This document shows positions 25,677 to 34,744 of a stretch of 64,000 nucleotides of DNA, piece after piece. A program made the position numbers and the translations under genes. Every line of letters starts with the position of its first letter. Within the stretch, counting starts at the first letter, position 1. The DNA comes from Actinomadura macra NBRC 14102 (lineage in GTDB: Bacteria > Actinomycetota > Actinomycetes > Streptosporangiales > Streptosporangiaceae), in the NCBI RefSeq assembly GCF_001552215.1, contig NZ_BCQT01000011.1, positions 124,001-188,000 on the forward strand. The letters are read 5' to 3'. The notes beneath the pieces were generated by a model. The model was not told the DNA's origin. It made no database searches and saw only the letters and a list, made by a program, of their open reading frames with translations.

Positions 25677-26843
25677 ATGAGCACCCTGGACATCCTTTCT
25701 TCTGACGAGCGGTTCGTCGTCGATACCGTGCGCGACTTTGTGGACAATGAAGTCAAGCCGATCGCTCAGGAGTTGGAGCACGCCAACATCTACCCCGAAA
25801 CGCTGATCGAGCAGATGAAGCAGCTCGGGATTTACGGCCTGGCGATTCCCGAAGAATATGGTGGCAACGCCGTCTCCATGCCCTGCTACGTCCTGGTCAC
25901 CGAGGAACTCGCGCGTGGCTGGATGAGCCTGGCCGGCGCGATGGGTGGTCACACCGTGGTGGCCAAGCTGCTGCTGGATTTCGGTACGGAGGAGCAAAAG
26001 CGCCATTACCTACCGAGAATGGCCACCGGCGAGGTACGGGCCACCATGGCCCTGACCGAACCGGGTGGCGGTTCCGACCTTCAGGCGATGCTGACCACCG
26101 CGCGCAAGAGTGCGGGGGGGTACCTCGTCAACGGGGTGAAGACCTGGATCAGCAATTCCAGGCGCTCCCAGTTGATCGCGTTGCTGTGTAAGACGGCCAC
26201 CGATGTCACACCCGCGCACAAGGGCATCTCGATCCTCCTCGTCGAGCACGGGCCTGGCCTCACCGTCTCCCGCGACCTGCCCAAGCTCGGCTACAAAGGC
26301 GTGGAGAGCTGCGAACTGGCCTTCGACGACTACCGGGCACCCATCGATGCTGTGCTCGGCGGGGTCGAGGGCAAGGGATTCACCCAAATGATGAAGGGCC
26401 TGGAGATGGGCAGGCTCCAGGTCGCCGCCCGCGCGCTCGGTGTGGGCCGCGCGGCGTTCGAGGACTCCCTCGCCTACGCCCAGGAACGCGAGTCGTTCGG
26501 CAAGCCGATCTGGCGACACCAGGCGATCGGCAACTACCTTGCCGACATGGCCACCTCGCTGACCGCGGCACGCCAGCTCACGCTCTACGCCGCCCGGGAG
26601 GGCGAAGCGGGCCGGCGGGTGGACATGGAAGCGGGCATGGCCAAGCTGTTCGCCTCCGAGACCGCGATGGAGATCGCCCTGAACGCCGTCCGCATCCACG
26701 GCGGATACGGCTACTCGACCGAATTCGATATCGAGCGGTACTTCCGCGACGCGCCGCTGATGATCGTCGGTGAGGGCACCAACGAGATTCAACGCAACGT
26801 CATCGCAAGCCAACTCGTCACCCGAGGCGGACTCGACGTGTGA
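25677..26843 (+). CDS. Acyl-CoA dehydrogenase
   Basis: 388 residues with the full ACAD signature set: MALTEPGGGSDLQ (flavin/substrate region), GGYGYSTEFDIERYFRDA and IVGEGTNEIQRN with the catalytic glutamate in place. That makes it a true dehydrogenase, unlike 10894-12102. GGGAGG precedes ATG 25677. Acting with the CaiB enzyme just upstream, it would introduce a double bond next to the thioester carbonyl. Confidence 0.9.
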   Translation: MSTLDILSSDERFVVDTVRDFVDNEVKPIAQELEHANIYPETLIEQMKQLGIYGLAIPEEYGGNAVSMPCYVLVTEELARGWMSLAGAMGGHTVVAKLLLDFGTEEQKRHYLPRMATGEVRATMALTEPGGGSDLQAMLTTARKSAGGYLVNGVKTWISNSRRSQLIALLCKTATDVTPAHKGISILLVEHGPGLTVSRDLPKLGYKGVESCELAFDDYRAPIDAVLGGVEGKGFTQMMKGLEMGRLQVAARALGVGRAAFEDSLAYAQERESFGKPIWRHQAIGNYLADMATSLTAARQLTLYAAREGEAGRRVDMEAGMAKLFASETAMEIALNAVRIHGGYGYSTEFDIERYFRDAPLMIVGEGTNEIQRNVIASQLVTRGGLDV

Positions 26844-26895
26844 CCCATGCCGCGCTCACAACGGCGAAGCGGCGTCACCGTCACGGCACCGACCG

Positions 26896-27543
26896 TCAGG
26901 CGAGTTCCTTGTAGAGCAGCTTGGTGAGGCCGTTGGGGTCGGTGATGATCCAGCTTTTGGTGACCGTGCCGGTGTCCCATGCCTGCATGGCTTCCAGGCG
27001 GATGGTGGTGGGCTCGTCGATCTCGATGAAGACGCGGCCGGTGGCGGTGGTGCCGTAGTCGCGGCTCCTGCCGGGTGGACGGTTGGTGCTGGTGACGACG
27101 AGCAGGTTGCTTTCCGGGACCGGGGTGCCGGTGGTGGTGTTGAACAGTCGGGAGATGATCCGGGCGTGGGTGAACTGGTTCCGGGCGGTCATGAACTGGC
27201 CGCGGACCTGCTGGGTCACCTCGTACACGCCTGGTTTGGTCAAGGTGACCGTGGCGTTGGTGACGGGAGTCCATTGGCGGCTGGTACTTGTCGACAAGGC
27301 GGTCGTGTCGGCGGTCGCTGTGCCATGGCCGAGTGGCGCGGCGGCCCTTCCGGATGGGGCCTGCTTGCCGGCGGCGGGTTCGGCGGGGCCGGTCAGGGTG
27401 GCCAGCAGCGCGGCGATGACGGGCAGGAGGGCCAGCCCGCACAGGAGGGCCACCCCCTCGGGCGCGGATGTGTCGCCGCGCTTCAGCAGGTGCTGGCGGG
27501 TGAGGGCGGCGCGGTTGGGAGCGTGACTGTCGTGGACGCTCAT
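26896..27543 (-). CDS. Membrane-anchored protein of unknown function
   Basis: 215 residues from ATG 27543. A cytoplasmic head (about 30 residues) is followed by a hydrophobic segment (GVALLCGLALLPVIAALLATL), then a beta-rich, Thr-rich exported region of about 150 residues with VTLTKPGVYEVTQQVRGQF and SWIITDPNG. The start is uncertain because no ribosome site is clear; the same frame is open further upstream. I do not recognise the family. It lies convergent to the ACAD gene and upstream of a SARP regulator. Confidence 0.55.
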   Translation of the reverse strand: MSVHDSHAPNRAALTRQHLLKRGDTSAPEGVALLCGLALLPVIAALLATLTGPAEPAAGKQAPSGRAAAPLGHGTATADTTALSTSTSRQWTPVTNATVTLTKPGVYEVTQQVRGQFMTARNQFTHARIISRLFNTTTGTPVPESNLLVVTSTNRPPGRSRDYGTTATGRVFIEIDEPTTIRLEAMQAWDTGTVTKSWIITDPNGLTKLLYKELA

Positions 27544-27635
27544 GGCGCTGTCAGACCGCGGCTCGTTCGTGGAATGGAGGGTGCGTGGGGGAGAGCTGGT
27601 TGGGCCTATCCATGCGAGTAGCTTGCTGGGCGCCG

Positions 27636-27663
27636 TCCATGTCTGGTCCATGTCTGGTCCATA
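27636..27663. repeat. Short tandem repeat of CCATGTCTGGT
   Basis: Two and a half copies of an 11-bp unit lie inside the 504-bp stretch 27544-28047 between the membrane protein and the SARP gene. Apart from this repeat, the dyad at 27953 and the gene stump at 27801, the stretch shows nothing I can interpret. Confidence 0.6.
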
Positions 27664-27800
27664 GCGGGTCGGCATATCGATGATCGACGTCAGCGATGAT
27701 GTCCAGGGGCGAGCAAACATTGCGCGACAAAATGCGTCTTCAAAATGATGGACTCACCCACAACCAGGTCTCTATTTGTTATTCGACGCGGAGATCAATT

Positions 27801-27944
27801 TCACTCAGCTGAGTTCGTCGGCTCACGGAGAGTTGTGAGGCGAGCCAGATCCTGAGAGGTCATGCCGAGACCCAGTGTCACGAGATGACGCCGGCCCGGT
27901 ATCGGATGGCGAAACCCTGCCGCGCCTGTGACGAACACGTTCAT
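27801..27944 (-). pseudogene. Stump of an NAD(P)-dependent SDR/epimerase gene
   Basis: ATG 27944 begins MNVFVTGAAGF, the exact start of many extended-SDR/NmrA enzymes, but the Rossmann fold breaks at once (RHPIPGRRHLVTLGLGM) and the frame ends after 47 codons. A deletion between codon 11 and a later part of the gene explains it. It diverges from the SARP gene at 28048 with the TGTGACA dyad between them, the usual arrangement of a regulator and its target. Confidence 0.5.
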
Positions 27945-27952
27945 TGACCTGT

Positions 27953-27972
27953 TGTGACACATATCTGTCACA
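27953..27972. promoter_or_regulatory. Inverted repeat TGTGACA-N6-TGTCACA
   Basis: Perfect 7-bp arms around CATATC lie between the SDR stump and the SARP gene, 76 bases before the SARP start. The half-site TGTGAC also occurs near 27927. It is a candidate operator for the SARP protein itself or for a CRP-like regulator; the spacing is wider than the CRP consensus. Confidence 0.5.
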
Positions 27973-28047
27973 GTATTGTGTTTGAGGTCAGTGTCGACTT
28001 GGGTGGCGATCAACCTTGCCTGCCAAGATACCGAGGGTTGATGCCGT

Positions 28048-30891
28048 ATGGCCGGAGAATTCAAGATCTTGGGCCCGTTGGAGGTCTGGACCGGCGGGGA
28101 GCAGTTGCGCTTGAGCGGGGCCGGTCAGCAGAAGGTGCTGGCCGCGTTGTTACTGTCGGCAGGTCACCTGGTGCCGCTGAGCCGTTTGGTGGATGTGGTC
28201 TGGCCGCAAGAGCCGCCCGCTACCGCGGAGAAGCGCGTCCGCAATCTGGTTTCCGAACTACGGAGACTGCTCGCCGACGGGGGCTTGGCCGGTCCGGTGG
28301 CGGCGGGTGCCGGGTACCGGCTGGACGTCGGAGAGGACGAACTCGACGCTGCCATGTTCGACAGCCGGGTGCGGCGGGCCCGCCGGCATGTCGCCGGTGG
28401 GGAACCGGCGGAGGCGGTGGCCGAGTTCCGCGCGGCCCTGAACCTGTGGCGGGGGCCGGTGCTGGCGGGGTTGGAATGCCCGGCGCTGCAGCCGCAGGTG
28501 ACCAGTTGGGAGGAGAGACGAACGGCGGCGCTGGAGGAGGGCATTGACCTGGAACTGGAGCTGGGTCGGCACCACAGCGTGATCAGCGAGCTGACCGAGC
28601 AGGTGGCCGCGCACCCGCTGCGGGAACGGCTGGCCGGGCAGCTGATGCTGGCCTTGCACCGAGCCGGACGGCGGGCCGAAGCGCTGCGGGTCTTCCACGA
28701 CACCCGCGGCGCGCTGGCGGAGGAACTGGGCCTGGACCCCGGTGACCAGCTACAGCGACTTCACCAGCAGATCCTGGCCAGTGACCCTGGCCTGGCGGCG
28801 CCGCCTTCGCAAGCACCGCCTTCGCAAGCGCCGCCCGCCGAGCGGCGCAGGCCCGTTCACCAACTGCCGCACGACCTCGCCGACTTCACCGGCCGCGCCA
28901 CCGAACTGAACCGGCTCGTCTCAAGCCTGCCGGACAAGGGGGAGGCGGCCACCGCCGTAGTGATCAATTCGATCGACGGGATGGCCGGGATCGGCAAGAC
29001 CGCCTTGGCGGTGCACGCCGCACACCGGCTGGCCGACCGCTACCCCGATGCGCAACTGTTCATCGACCTGCACGCGCACGCCGCCGGAGACCAACTCGGC
29101 ACCGCGGCCGCGGCCCTGGACACGCTCCTGCGCGCGGTGGGAGTGCCGGGGGAGCGGATCCCCGACAAGTTGCACCAACGGGCCGGGCTATGGCGGGCCG
29201 AAGTGGCAGATCTCAAGGCCTTGATCGTGCTGGACAACGCCGCCAGCGCCGAACAGGTAAGGCCGCTGCTGCCCGGCCATCCCGACAGCCTGGTGCTGAT
29301 CACTAGCCGCCGTCGGCTCACCGACCTGGACGCCGCCTGCACGCTGTCCCTGGAGGTGCTGCCGTCCGCCGACGCGGTCGCGCTGTTCACCCGTGTCGCC
29401 GACGATGCGCGCGCCATCACCGAGCCGCAGGCCGTGCAGGAGGTGGTGCGGTTGTGCGGCCTGTTGCCGTTGGCGGTCCGCATCGCCGCCGCCCGACTGC
29501 GCACCCGCCCCACCTGGACCCTCGCCCACCTGGCCGAACGCTTGGGCGACCAGCAGCGGCGGCTGGGTGAGCTGGCCACCGGGGACCGCAGCGTGGCTGC
29601 CGCGTTCGCGCTCTCCTACCGGCACCTCACTCCGGTCCAGCAGCGGCTGTTCCGGCTGCTGAGCCTGCACCCGGGTACCGATTTCGACGCCCACAGCGCG
29701 GCCCGGGTCGCCGACATCACATTTCAGGAGGCCGAACAGATCCTGGAGGGCCTCCTCGACATACACCTCTTGCAACAACGCACCGTTGGTCGGTACCGCT
29801 TCCACGATCTGCTGCACACCTATGCCGCGGATCTCACCCGTGAAGAGGACACCGAGGCCGACCGGCGCGCCGCCCTGGACCGCATCCTCGACCACTACCT
29901 CGCTTGCGTCCGAAACATCTACCGGCTGCAACGGAACGGCTGCAAGCTCGCCGACGCATTGGCGGCCACCGAGTCGGCAGGGGCCCCGTTCACCGACCCG
30001 GCCGAGGGACAGGCCTGGGTGCTGAACGAGCTCGACGGCATTCTGGGAACCGTCCGCAGGGCTGCCGCGGACCCCGGCGCGTCGATCTCCGCCGCCGCTG
30101 ACCTGCTGCTCGCCCTCGACCCCCTGGGCGACGTGGCGTTCCTGTGGCCGCAGCTCAACGGCCCCGCGGCCGAGATCGCCGACGCTGCCCAAGCCCGCGG
30201 TGACCTTCCCGCGGAAGCCCGGGCGCGGTACATGCTCGGCGGCGGGCTCTGGCAGGTCGACCGACCGGAGGACGGCGAAGCGCAGATCCGCCGCGGTATC
30301 CAGGCGGCCCACGACTGCCGGGACGAGGCGATCCTGGACCGACTGCTCAACGTGTCCGCTCTGCTCGCCGCCGCCCAGCACAATCATGCGGTGGCGCTCG
30401 AAACTTTCCAGGAAAGCTTGACGGTCAGTGAGCGCTCCGGCGACTGGTGGTCGCAGCTGGAGGTGATCAACAACATCTCCGCCCTCTACATCGTCTATAT
30501 CGGGCGCCCCCAGGAGGCACTGCCGTGGCTGGAGCGCGGGCTGGCGCTGGCCGACGAGGTCGGAGGACAGCCCTATGTCTGGCAGTACCTGATGATCAAC
30601 CGTGGCCGGGCGAAGCGGGCCCTCGGCCGTGTGGACGAGGCGGTCGAGGACTTCCGAGCCGCACTCACCGCCAGCCGCGCACTCGCCGTCCCCAACCAGG
30701 AGGCGATGGCCCTTCAGGAACTGATGGAGACGACCCGCCGGCTCGGGCGGCTGAAGGAGGCCCTCGAACATGCCGAGGCCAGCCTGGCGATCTGGCGGCG
30801 GCTCGGCCAGGAGGCCAGGCAGGCCGAGGTCCAGGCCGTCCAGGAGACGATCCACGCAGAGCTGGACGGATCCTGTCCATTGGCGACGTGA
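28048..30891 (+). CDS. SARP/AfsR-type regulator: OmpR-like DNA-binding, BTAD, NB-ARC and TPR
   Basis: 947 residues. Residues 1-95 form the OmpR-like winged helix (FKILGPLEVW...), about 100-245 the BTAD helices (LWRGPVLAGL; ALRVFHDTRGALAEELGLDPG), about 285-560 an NB-ARC ATPase with Walker A GMAGIGKT at 311-318, and the last 250 residues are TPR-like helices. A PPSQA unit is repeated in the linker near residue 252. Such proteins usually activate secondary-metabolite or stress genes, and ATP binding acts as a switch. No biosynthetic genes are next to it; its nearest divergent partner is only a stump. Confidence 0.88.
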   Translation: MAGEFKILGPLEVWTGGEQLRLSGAGQQKVLAALLLSAGHLVPLSRLVDVVWPQEPPATAEKRVRNLVSELRRLLADGGLAGPVAAGAGYRLDVGEDELDAAMFDSRVRRARRHVAGGEPAEAVAEFRAALNLWRGPVLAGLECPALQPQVTSWEERRTAALEEGIDLELELGRHHSVISELTEQVAAHPLRERLAGQLMLALHRAGRRAEALRVFHDTRGALAEELGLDPGDQLQRLHQQILASDPGLAAPPSQAPPSQAPPAERRRPVHQLPHDLADFTGRATELNRLVSSLPDKGEAATAVVINSIDGMAGIGKTALAVHAAHRLADRYPDAQLFIDLHAHAAGDQLGTAAAALDTLLRAVGVPGERIPDKLHQRAGLWRAEVADLKALIVLDNAASAEQVRPLLPGHPDSLVLITSRRRLTDLDAACTLSLEVLPSADAVALFTRVADDARAITEPQAVQEVVRLCGLLPLAVRIAAARLRTRPTWTLAHLAERLGDQQRRLGELATGDRSVAAAFALSYRHLTPVQQRLFRLLSLHPGTDFDAHSAARVADITFQEAEQILEGLLDIHLLQQRTVGRYRFHDLLHTYAADLTREEDTEADRRAALDRILDHYLACVRNIYRLQRNGCKLADALAATESAGAPFTDPAEGQAWVLNELDGILGTVRRAAADPGASISAAADLLLALDPLGDVAFLWPQLNGPAAEIADAAQARGDLPAEARARYMLGGGLWQVDRPEDGEAQIRRGIQAAHDCRDEAILDRLLNVSALLAAAQHNHAVALETFQESLTVSERSGDWWSQLEVINNISALYIVYIGRPQEALPWLERGLALADEVGGQPYVWQYLMINRGRAKRALGRVDEAVEDFRAALTASRALAVPNQEAMALQELMETTRRLGRLKEALEHAEASLAIWRRLGQEARQAEVQAVQETIHAELDGSCPLAT

Positions 30892-31044
30892 GAAAAAGGC
30901 CGGCCGCACCCTCGTGACGCACGGATAAGCGACAAAGGGAAACAGGTCATCGACGCACCATGCTGAGAAAGCCTCGGTCATCTCTGGCCCTTCGTCGAAA
31001 TCGGCTTCCCGGTGGGCGCGTATAGGTTCGTCCGGCGAGGATGT

Positions 31045-31073
31045 GAAGGTCTTTGTTGATCACAGTGACCTTC
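31045..31073. other. Hairpin GAAGGTC...GACCTTC
   Basis: 7-bp perfect stem with a 15-base loop, directly followed by the larger structure at 31077-31141. Could be read on either strand. No U-tract on the plus strand. Confidence 0.4.
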
Positions 31074-31076
31074 TCT

Positions 31077-31141
31077 AAGGCAGGAGGAAAGCTGCCTCCA
31101 CAGGGGCGATTCAAAAGAGCAACCCGACTGTTTCCTGCCTT
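31077..31141. other. Alternative hairpins sharing AAGGCAGGA
   Basis: AAGGCAGGA (31077-31085) pairs perfectly with TCCTGCCTT (31133-31141), while its core AGGCAG can instead pair with CTGCCT at 31092-31097. Mutually exclusive pairings are the pattern of attenuators and riboswitches, but no gene follows for over 500 bases, so function is unclear. Confidence 0.35.
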
Positions 31142-31665
31142 TGATGGATTGCCGAAGCAATATTAGAGACTCACTCCTCCGGAGCATTCTCCGCCACGGA
31201 AGGCAAGCTCGCTCAGATCAACGGGCGCGCTCGCCGAAACGCGAGGTCGACTCGATATCCCCGCCACCCGTGGAATCGCTGGCGGCGACACTTCGTGCAC
31301 AACCGGAACCAACGTGCATGGGGAAGGATGGCGGCCAACGCGGACTGCCGGAACGGGCACGCACGCGAGCATCATCCAAACCGCTCTTCGATGACCTGGG
31401 CGAACTCGTGACCAGATCCCTGCGTCGTCCGGGCTCGCGCGGATCGGCCGCATCGCCGTTCCGGGTGCGAGCAGGTCGTCGTCTTCCGCGTCGCCGGTCT
31501 GGTGGGCGGTCTCCCGGCACTGCCTCCGCGTGCCGCACGCCCTGACTCCGTTGGGTGACGCCGTCATCGCGGCGTTCCGTCGACCACCGATCCGGCACAT
31601 GCATTCTCCCTCTATTCTCGCGGCCGAAGAATTGATAAGATAAAGGCACCTAGGAAGGGGTCATC

Positions 31666-33120
31666 GTGACATTTACCGTGCCTTCGGCTGCCGACTACTG
31701 CGCATCCTGGATTGACGGATCGTGGTGTGAAAGCGACACGCAGTACCCGGCCATCAACCCCGCCACGGGTCGGCCATTCGCCAATTTGGCGGCGGCATCG
31801 ACGCATGACGTGGATGCCGCCGTCGCCAGCGCCGAAACCGCCTTTCGCAGTACCCGCGACACGCGACCCGCCACCCGCGCCGCATGGTGTCGCTCAGCCG
31901 CCCAGGCGCTGCTCGCCTCGCACGAGGAACTCGCCGAGGTGCTCTCCACCGAACACGGCAAGCCGATTGCCGAGGCCCGCGGCGAAATCCTGTTCGCAGT
32001 TCGTGGGCTGGAGATGGCCGCGGAGTCCGTTCTCGCCCTGAACGGGGAGATGCCCCCTGTGCAGGACACGAACAAGCGGGCGATCGTGCGTCGCGAGGGA
32101 CTGGGCGTGTGGGCGGTCATCACCCCCTGGAACTTCCCGGTGAACATTCCGGTCGAGTATCTCGGCCCGGCCCTCGCGTCCGGCAACGCCGTGGTCTGGA
32201 AGCCGGCCCCCACAACGGCCGTCGTGGCGGCGAAATTCCGGGAGATCCTCCTCGCGGCAGATTTTCCGCAGGAGTTGCTGCAGTTGGTGATCACAAACGA
32301 TGTCGCGGTCGCCAGCCACCTGGTGACGCATCCGGGGATTGTCGCGGTCGGCTTCACCGGTGGCAGCGGGACCGGTCAATCCATCGCCCAATCGGCCTGG
32401 GACAAGAAACTTCTGCTTGAGCTGGGTGGAAACTCGCCCATCGTGGTCCTCGGTGATGCCGACCTCGAGATCGCCGCCGCGGCGATCTCGAACGCGGCGT
32501 TCTGGAACGCCGGCCAGGTGTGCAGTGCCGCCGGCAAGGTCCTGGTGGCGGCGTCCTGTGCGGACGAGCTCACCCGGCTGCTCGCGAAACGAGCCGCGGA
32601 CACGGTGGTGGGGTCCCCGCTGGATCCCAAGGTCACCATGGGTCCGGTCCACCTGGAGTCCAGCATCGCTCGCTACGACCGGCTGATCGAGGACGCCAAG
32701 GAGCGTGGCGCGGACATCGTGACGGGGGGCGAGCGGATCCAGGACCAGGACGGCTTCTTCTTCCCGCCCACGGTCATCACCTCCGTCGGTCGTGACGCCG
32801 CGCTCTTCACCGAGGAGACCTTCGGCCCGGTCGCCTCGCTGTCGGTCTTCGACGATGAGGAGGACATGGTCGCGGCCGCGAACGCCGGCGACTTCGGGCT
32901 CGTCGGTTCGTTGTTCACGACCAACCTCTCCAAGGCCTTCCAGATGGGCGAGCGCATCGACTGTGGGCTGGTGGTGGTCAACGACTCCTCCAACTACTGG
33001 GAGTTCAGCCTTCCCTTCGGTGGCGCGGCCGGACGTCGGTCTGGTCGGGGCCGACTTGGCGGCCACTGGGTCATCGACGAGTTCAGCCAGATCAAGACCC
33101 TCGCGATCGACGTCCGCTGA
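31666..33120 (+). CDS. Aldehyde dehydrogenase, succinate-semialdehyde/benzaldehyde type
   Basis: 484-residue ALDH with TPWNFPVNIP, GFTGGSGTG, the general base in LLLELGGNSP and the nucleophile in NAGQVCSAAGK; it ends PFGGAAGRRSGRG...EFSQIKTLAI as in other members. AGGAAGGGG precedes GTG 31666, and AT-rich TTGATAAGATAAAG lies just before it. It is convergent with the CoA-transferase, the stops being one base apart. It may oxidise the aldehyde released by the retro-aldol pair in the operon opposite. Confidence 0.86.
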   Translation: MTFTVPSAADYCASWIDGSWCESDTQYPAINPATGRPFANLAAASTHDVDAAVASAETAFRSTRDTRPATRAAWCRSAAQALLASHEELAEVLSTEHGKPIAEARGEILFAVRGLEMAAESVLALNGEMPPVQDTNKRAIVRREGLGVWAVITPWNFPVNIPVEYLGPALASGNAVVWKPAPTTAVVAAKFREILLAADFPQELLQLVITNDVAVASHLVTHPGIVAVGFTGGSGTGQSIAQSAWDKKLLLELGGNSPIVVLGDADLEIAAAAISNAAFWNAGQVCSAAGKVLVAASCADELTRLLAKRAADTVVGSPLDPKVTMGPVHLESSIARYDRLIEDAKERGADIVTGGERIQDQDGFFFPPTVITSVGRDAALFTEETFGPVASLSVFDDEEDMVAAANAGDFGLVGSLFTTNLSKAFQMGERIDCGLVVVNDSSNYWEFSLPFGGAAGRRSGRGRLGGHWVIDEFSQIKTLAIDVR

Positions 33121-33121
33121 C

Positions 33122-34501
33122 CTACTCGGAGGGCAGGGCCACGTCCAGCTCGGTCAGGGCCGCGACCTCCTCGAAGCCGAAGCCGGGGGCGACAGTGTCG
33201 AGCCGGAACTGCGCCCCCTGCCAGCGGAAGACGCCGAGGTCGGTCACGACGATGTCGACGAGCCCGCGCCCGGTCAGCGGGTAGTCGGCCCGCTCGACGA
33301 GCTTGGGCCGGCCTTGGGCGTCGCACTGGGTCATGAGCACGATCACGGTGCTGCCGCCTGCGACGAGGTCCATCGCCCCGCCGATCCCGCCGCCGACCAT
33401 GCCGGGGGCGCTCCAGTTCGCGAGGTTCGCCTGACCGTCCACCTGGAACGCCCCGAGGACGACGGCGTCGACCCGGCCACCGCGGATCATCTCGAAGGAC
33501 GTGACGCTGTCGAAGAACGAGGAACCGTCGTGCAACGTCACGTACTGCCCGCCGGCGTTGTACACGGCAGGGTCGAACTCCTCCTGCGCGGCCACCTGCC
33601 CGTACCCGAGGACACCGTTCTCCGAGTGGAGCACGATGTCGCGACCCTCGACGTAGTTCGAGATCAACGTGGGGATCCCGAGACCGAGATTCACGTAGCC
33701 GGGCTCGGGGAGCAGGGACGCGGCGATCTCGGCCATCTGGTCCCTGGTCCATGCCCGCTTGCCGTTGTACTCCCGAGCGCTGCTCCCGGTGCGGCCCGCG
33801 CGCCGGGTGGGGAACTCGATCGGCACCTCGACCGTCGCGGTGACCACCCGATCGACGAAGATGCCGGGGAGCCCGACCTCCTCGGGGTCGATCACGCCGT
33901 CGACGATCTCGTCGACCTCGGCGATCGCCACCCGGGCGCCCTTGGCGAAACTGGGCATGAAGTTGCGGCCGACGCCCCGGAACTGCAGGTTCCCGAAGCG
34001 ATCCGCCCGTTCGGCGCGGATGAGCGCGTAGTCGACCTTGAGCCCGTGCTCAAGGACATGCTCGACACCGTCGATGACGCGGGTCTCCTTGCCCTCGGCG
34101 ATCGCCGTGCCCACTCCGGTGCGGGTGAAGAACGCGCCGATCCCGGCGCCGCCGGCGCGGAGCCGCTCGACCAGGGTGCCCTGGGGAACCAGCTCGACGT
34201 CGATACGGCCGGCCGAGATCTGCTCCTCGGCCGCGGACGTCCCTTCGCCCGCCCGCGCGGAGAACGACACGATCAACCTGTTGACCTGGCAGTTCTCGAT
34301 CAGGGTGTTGGAGCGGTACGGGCCGCTGCCGAGGGAGTTGGCGACGATGCAGAGCTCCTTCGCGCCCTGCTGCCGCAACGCCACCGTGAGGCTTGATGGA
34401 AAGCTGTGGACCATCCCGAAGCCGGCGATGGCCACGCTCGCCCCGTCGGGGACGTCGGCGACGGCGGCCTCGGGGGAGGGATAGATCTTGTTGATCGTCA
34501 T
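33122..34501 (-). CDS. 3-oxoacid-type CoA-transferase, alpha and beta subunits fused
   Basis: 459 residues: the alpha part (residues 1-220) has GFGMVHSFPSSL and the GVGTAIAEGKETRVIDGVEHVLE segment, the beta part (about 240-459) has NLGLGIPTLI and the catalytic glutamate in HSENGVLGYG. Bacteria usually keep these as two genes; fusion is as in eukaryotic SCOT. It transfers CoA from succinyl-CoA or acetyl-CoA to a 3-oxo acid. It is last in the minus-strand operon; a good AAGGGA site precedes the ATG. Confidence 0.87.
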   Translation of the reverse strand: MTINKIYPSPEAAVADVPDGASVAIAGFGMVHSFPSSLTVALRQQGAKELCIVANSLGSGPYRSNTLIENCQVNRLIVSFSARAGEGTSAAEEQISAGRIDVELVPQGTLVERLRAGGAGIGAFFTRTGVGTAIAEGKETRVIDGVEHVLEHGLKVDYALIRAERADRFGNLQFRGVGRNFMPSFAKGARVAIAEVDEIVDGVIDPEEVGLPGIFVDRVVTATVEVPIEFPTRRAGRTGSSAREYNGKRAWTRDQMAEIAASLLPEPGYVNLGLGIPTLISNYVEGRDIVLHSENGVLGYGQVAAQEEFDPAVYNAGGQYVTLHDGSSFFDSVTSFEMIRGGRVDAVVLGAFQVDGQANLANWSAPGMVGGGIGGAMDLVAGGSTVIVLMTQCDAQGRPKLVERADYPLTGRGLVDIVVTDLGVFRWQGAQFRLDTVAPGFGFEEVAALTELDVALPSE

Positions 34502-34744
34502 GGCATTCCCTTCAACTCGTCTCTGTCACGGGCCCGCGAGGCGGAACCGGGGACGTCCTCGACGGGAGGGGCCACGATGTTCGTGATCATCCGGGGGCCC
34601 TCGGCGTCGCCGATCACTTCGGGGGCGGCCTTGACCCGGTTGCCCGGTGTCCTCCTGGCCATGCTGGCCGTGCAGACCACGCCGTGCCCCGCCGCGCCCG
34701 CAGCATCTCGATGAGCCTGGTCACGCCCGCCCGTCGATTCTCAT
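34498..34744 (-). pseudogene. Possible frameshifted C-terminal remnant of a thiolase gene
   Basis: Between the double-CaiB stop and the CoA-transferase start the minus strand reads VTRLIEMLRARRG in one frame and, shifted by one, GHGVVCTASMARRTPGNRV in the next; together this looks like the end of a thiolase (TGAR..TRLIEMLRARRG..GVV..CIGGG). The second frame then runs on to end in an ATGA overlap with the CoA-transferase. The original gene body is absent. Evidence is suggestive only. Confidence 0.35.

Larger units (their letters stand above)
30892..31665. other. 774-bp stretch without a recognisable gene
   Basis: All six frames contain only short or unrecognised reading frames, none with both a good ribosome site and a plausible product. 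The base composition is more mixed than in neighbouring genes. Two hairpins are clear (31045-31073 and 31077-31141). It could be decayed coding sequence or a regulatory/structured RNA region. Confidence 0.5.

Noticed and set aside
26844..26895. Terminator between convergent ACAD and membrane-protein genes
   Set aside because: Short complementary pieces exist but no continuous stem of useful length.
27953..27972. CRP binding site
   Set aside because: The TGTGA and TCACA halves are 10 bases apart, wider than the 6-base CRP spacing, so I call it only a candidate operator.
31141..31545. 134-codon plus-strand frame in the 774-bp gap
   Set aside because: Composition is Arg/Ser-rich as expected from a chance frame in GC-rich DNA, with no ribosome site or family; overlapping minus-strand frames are equally long.
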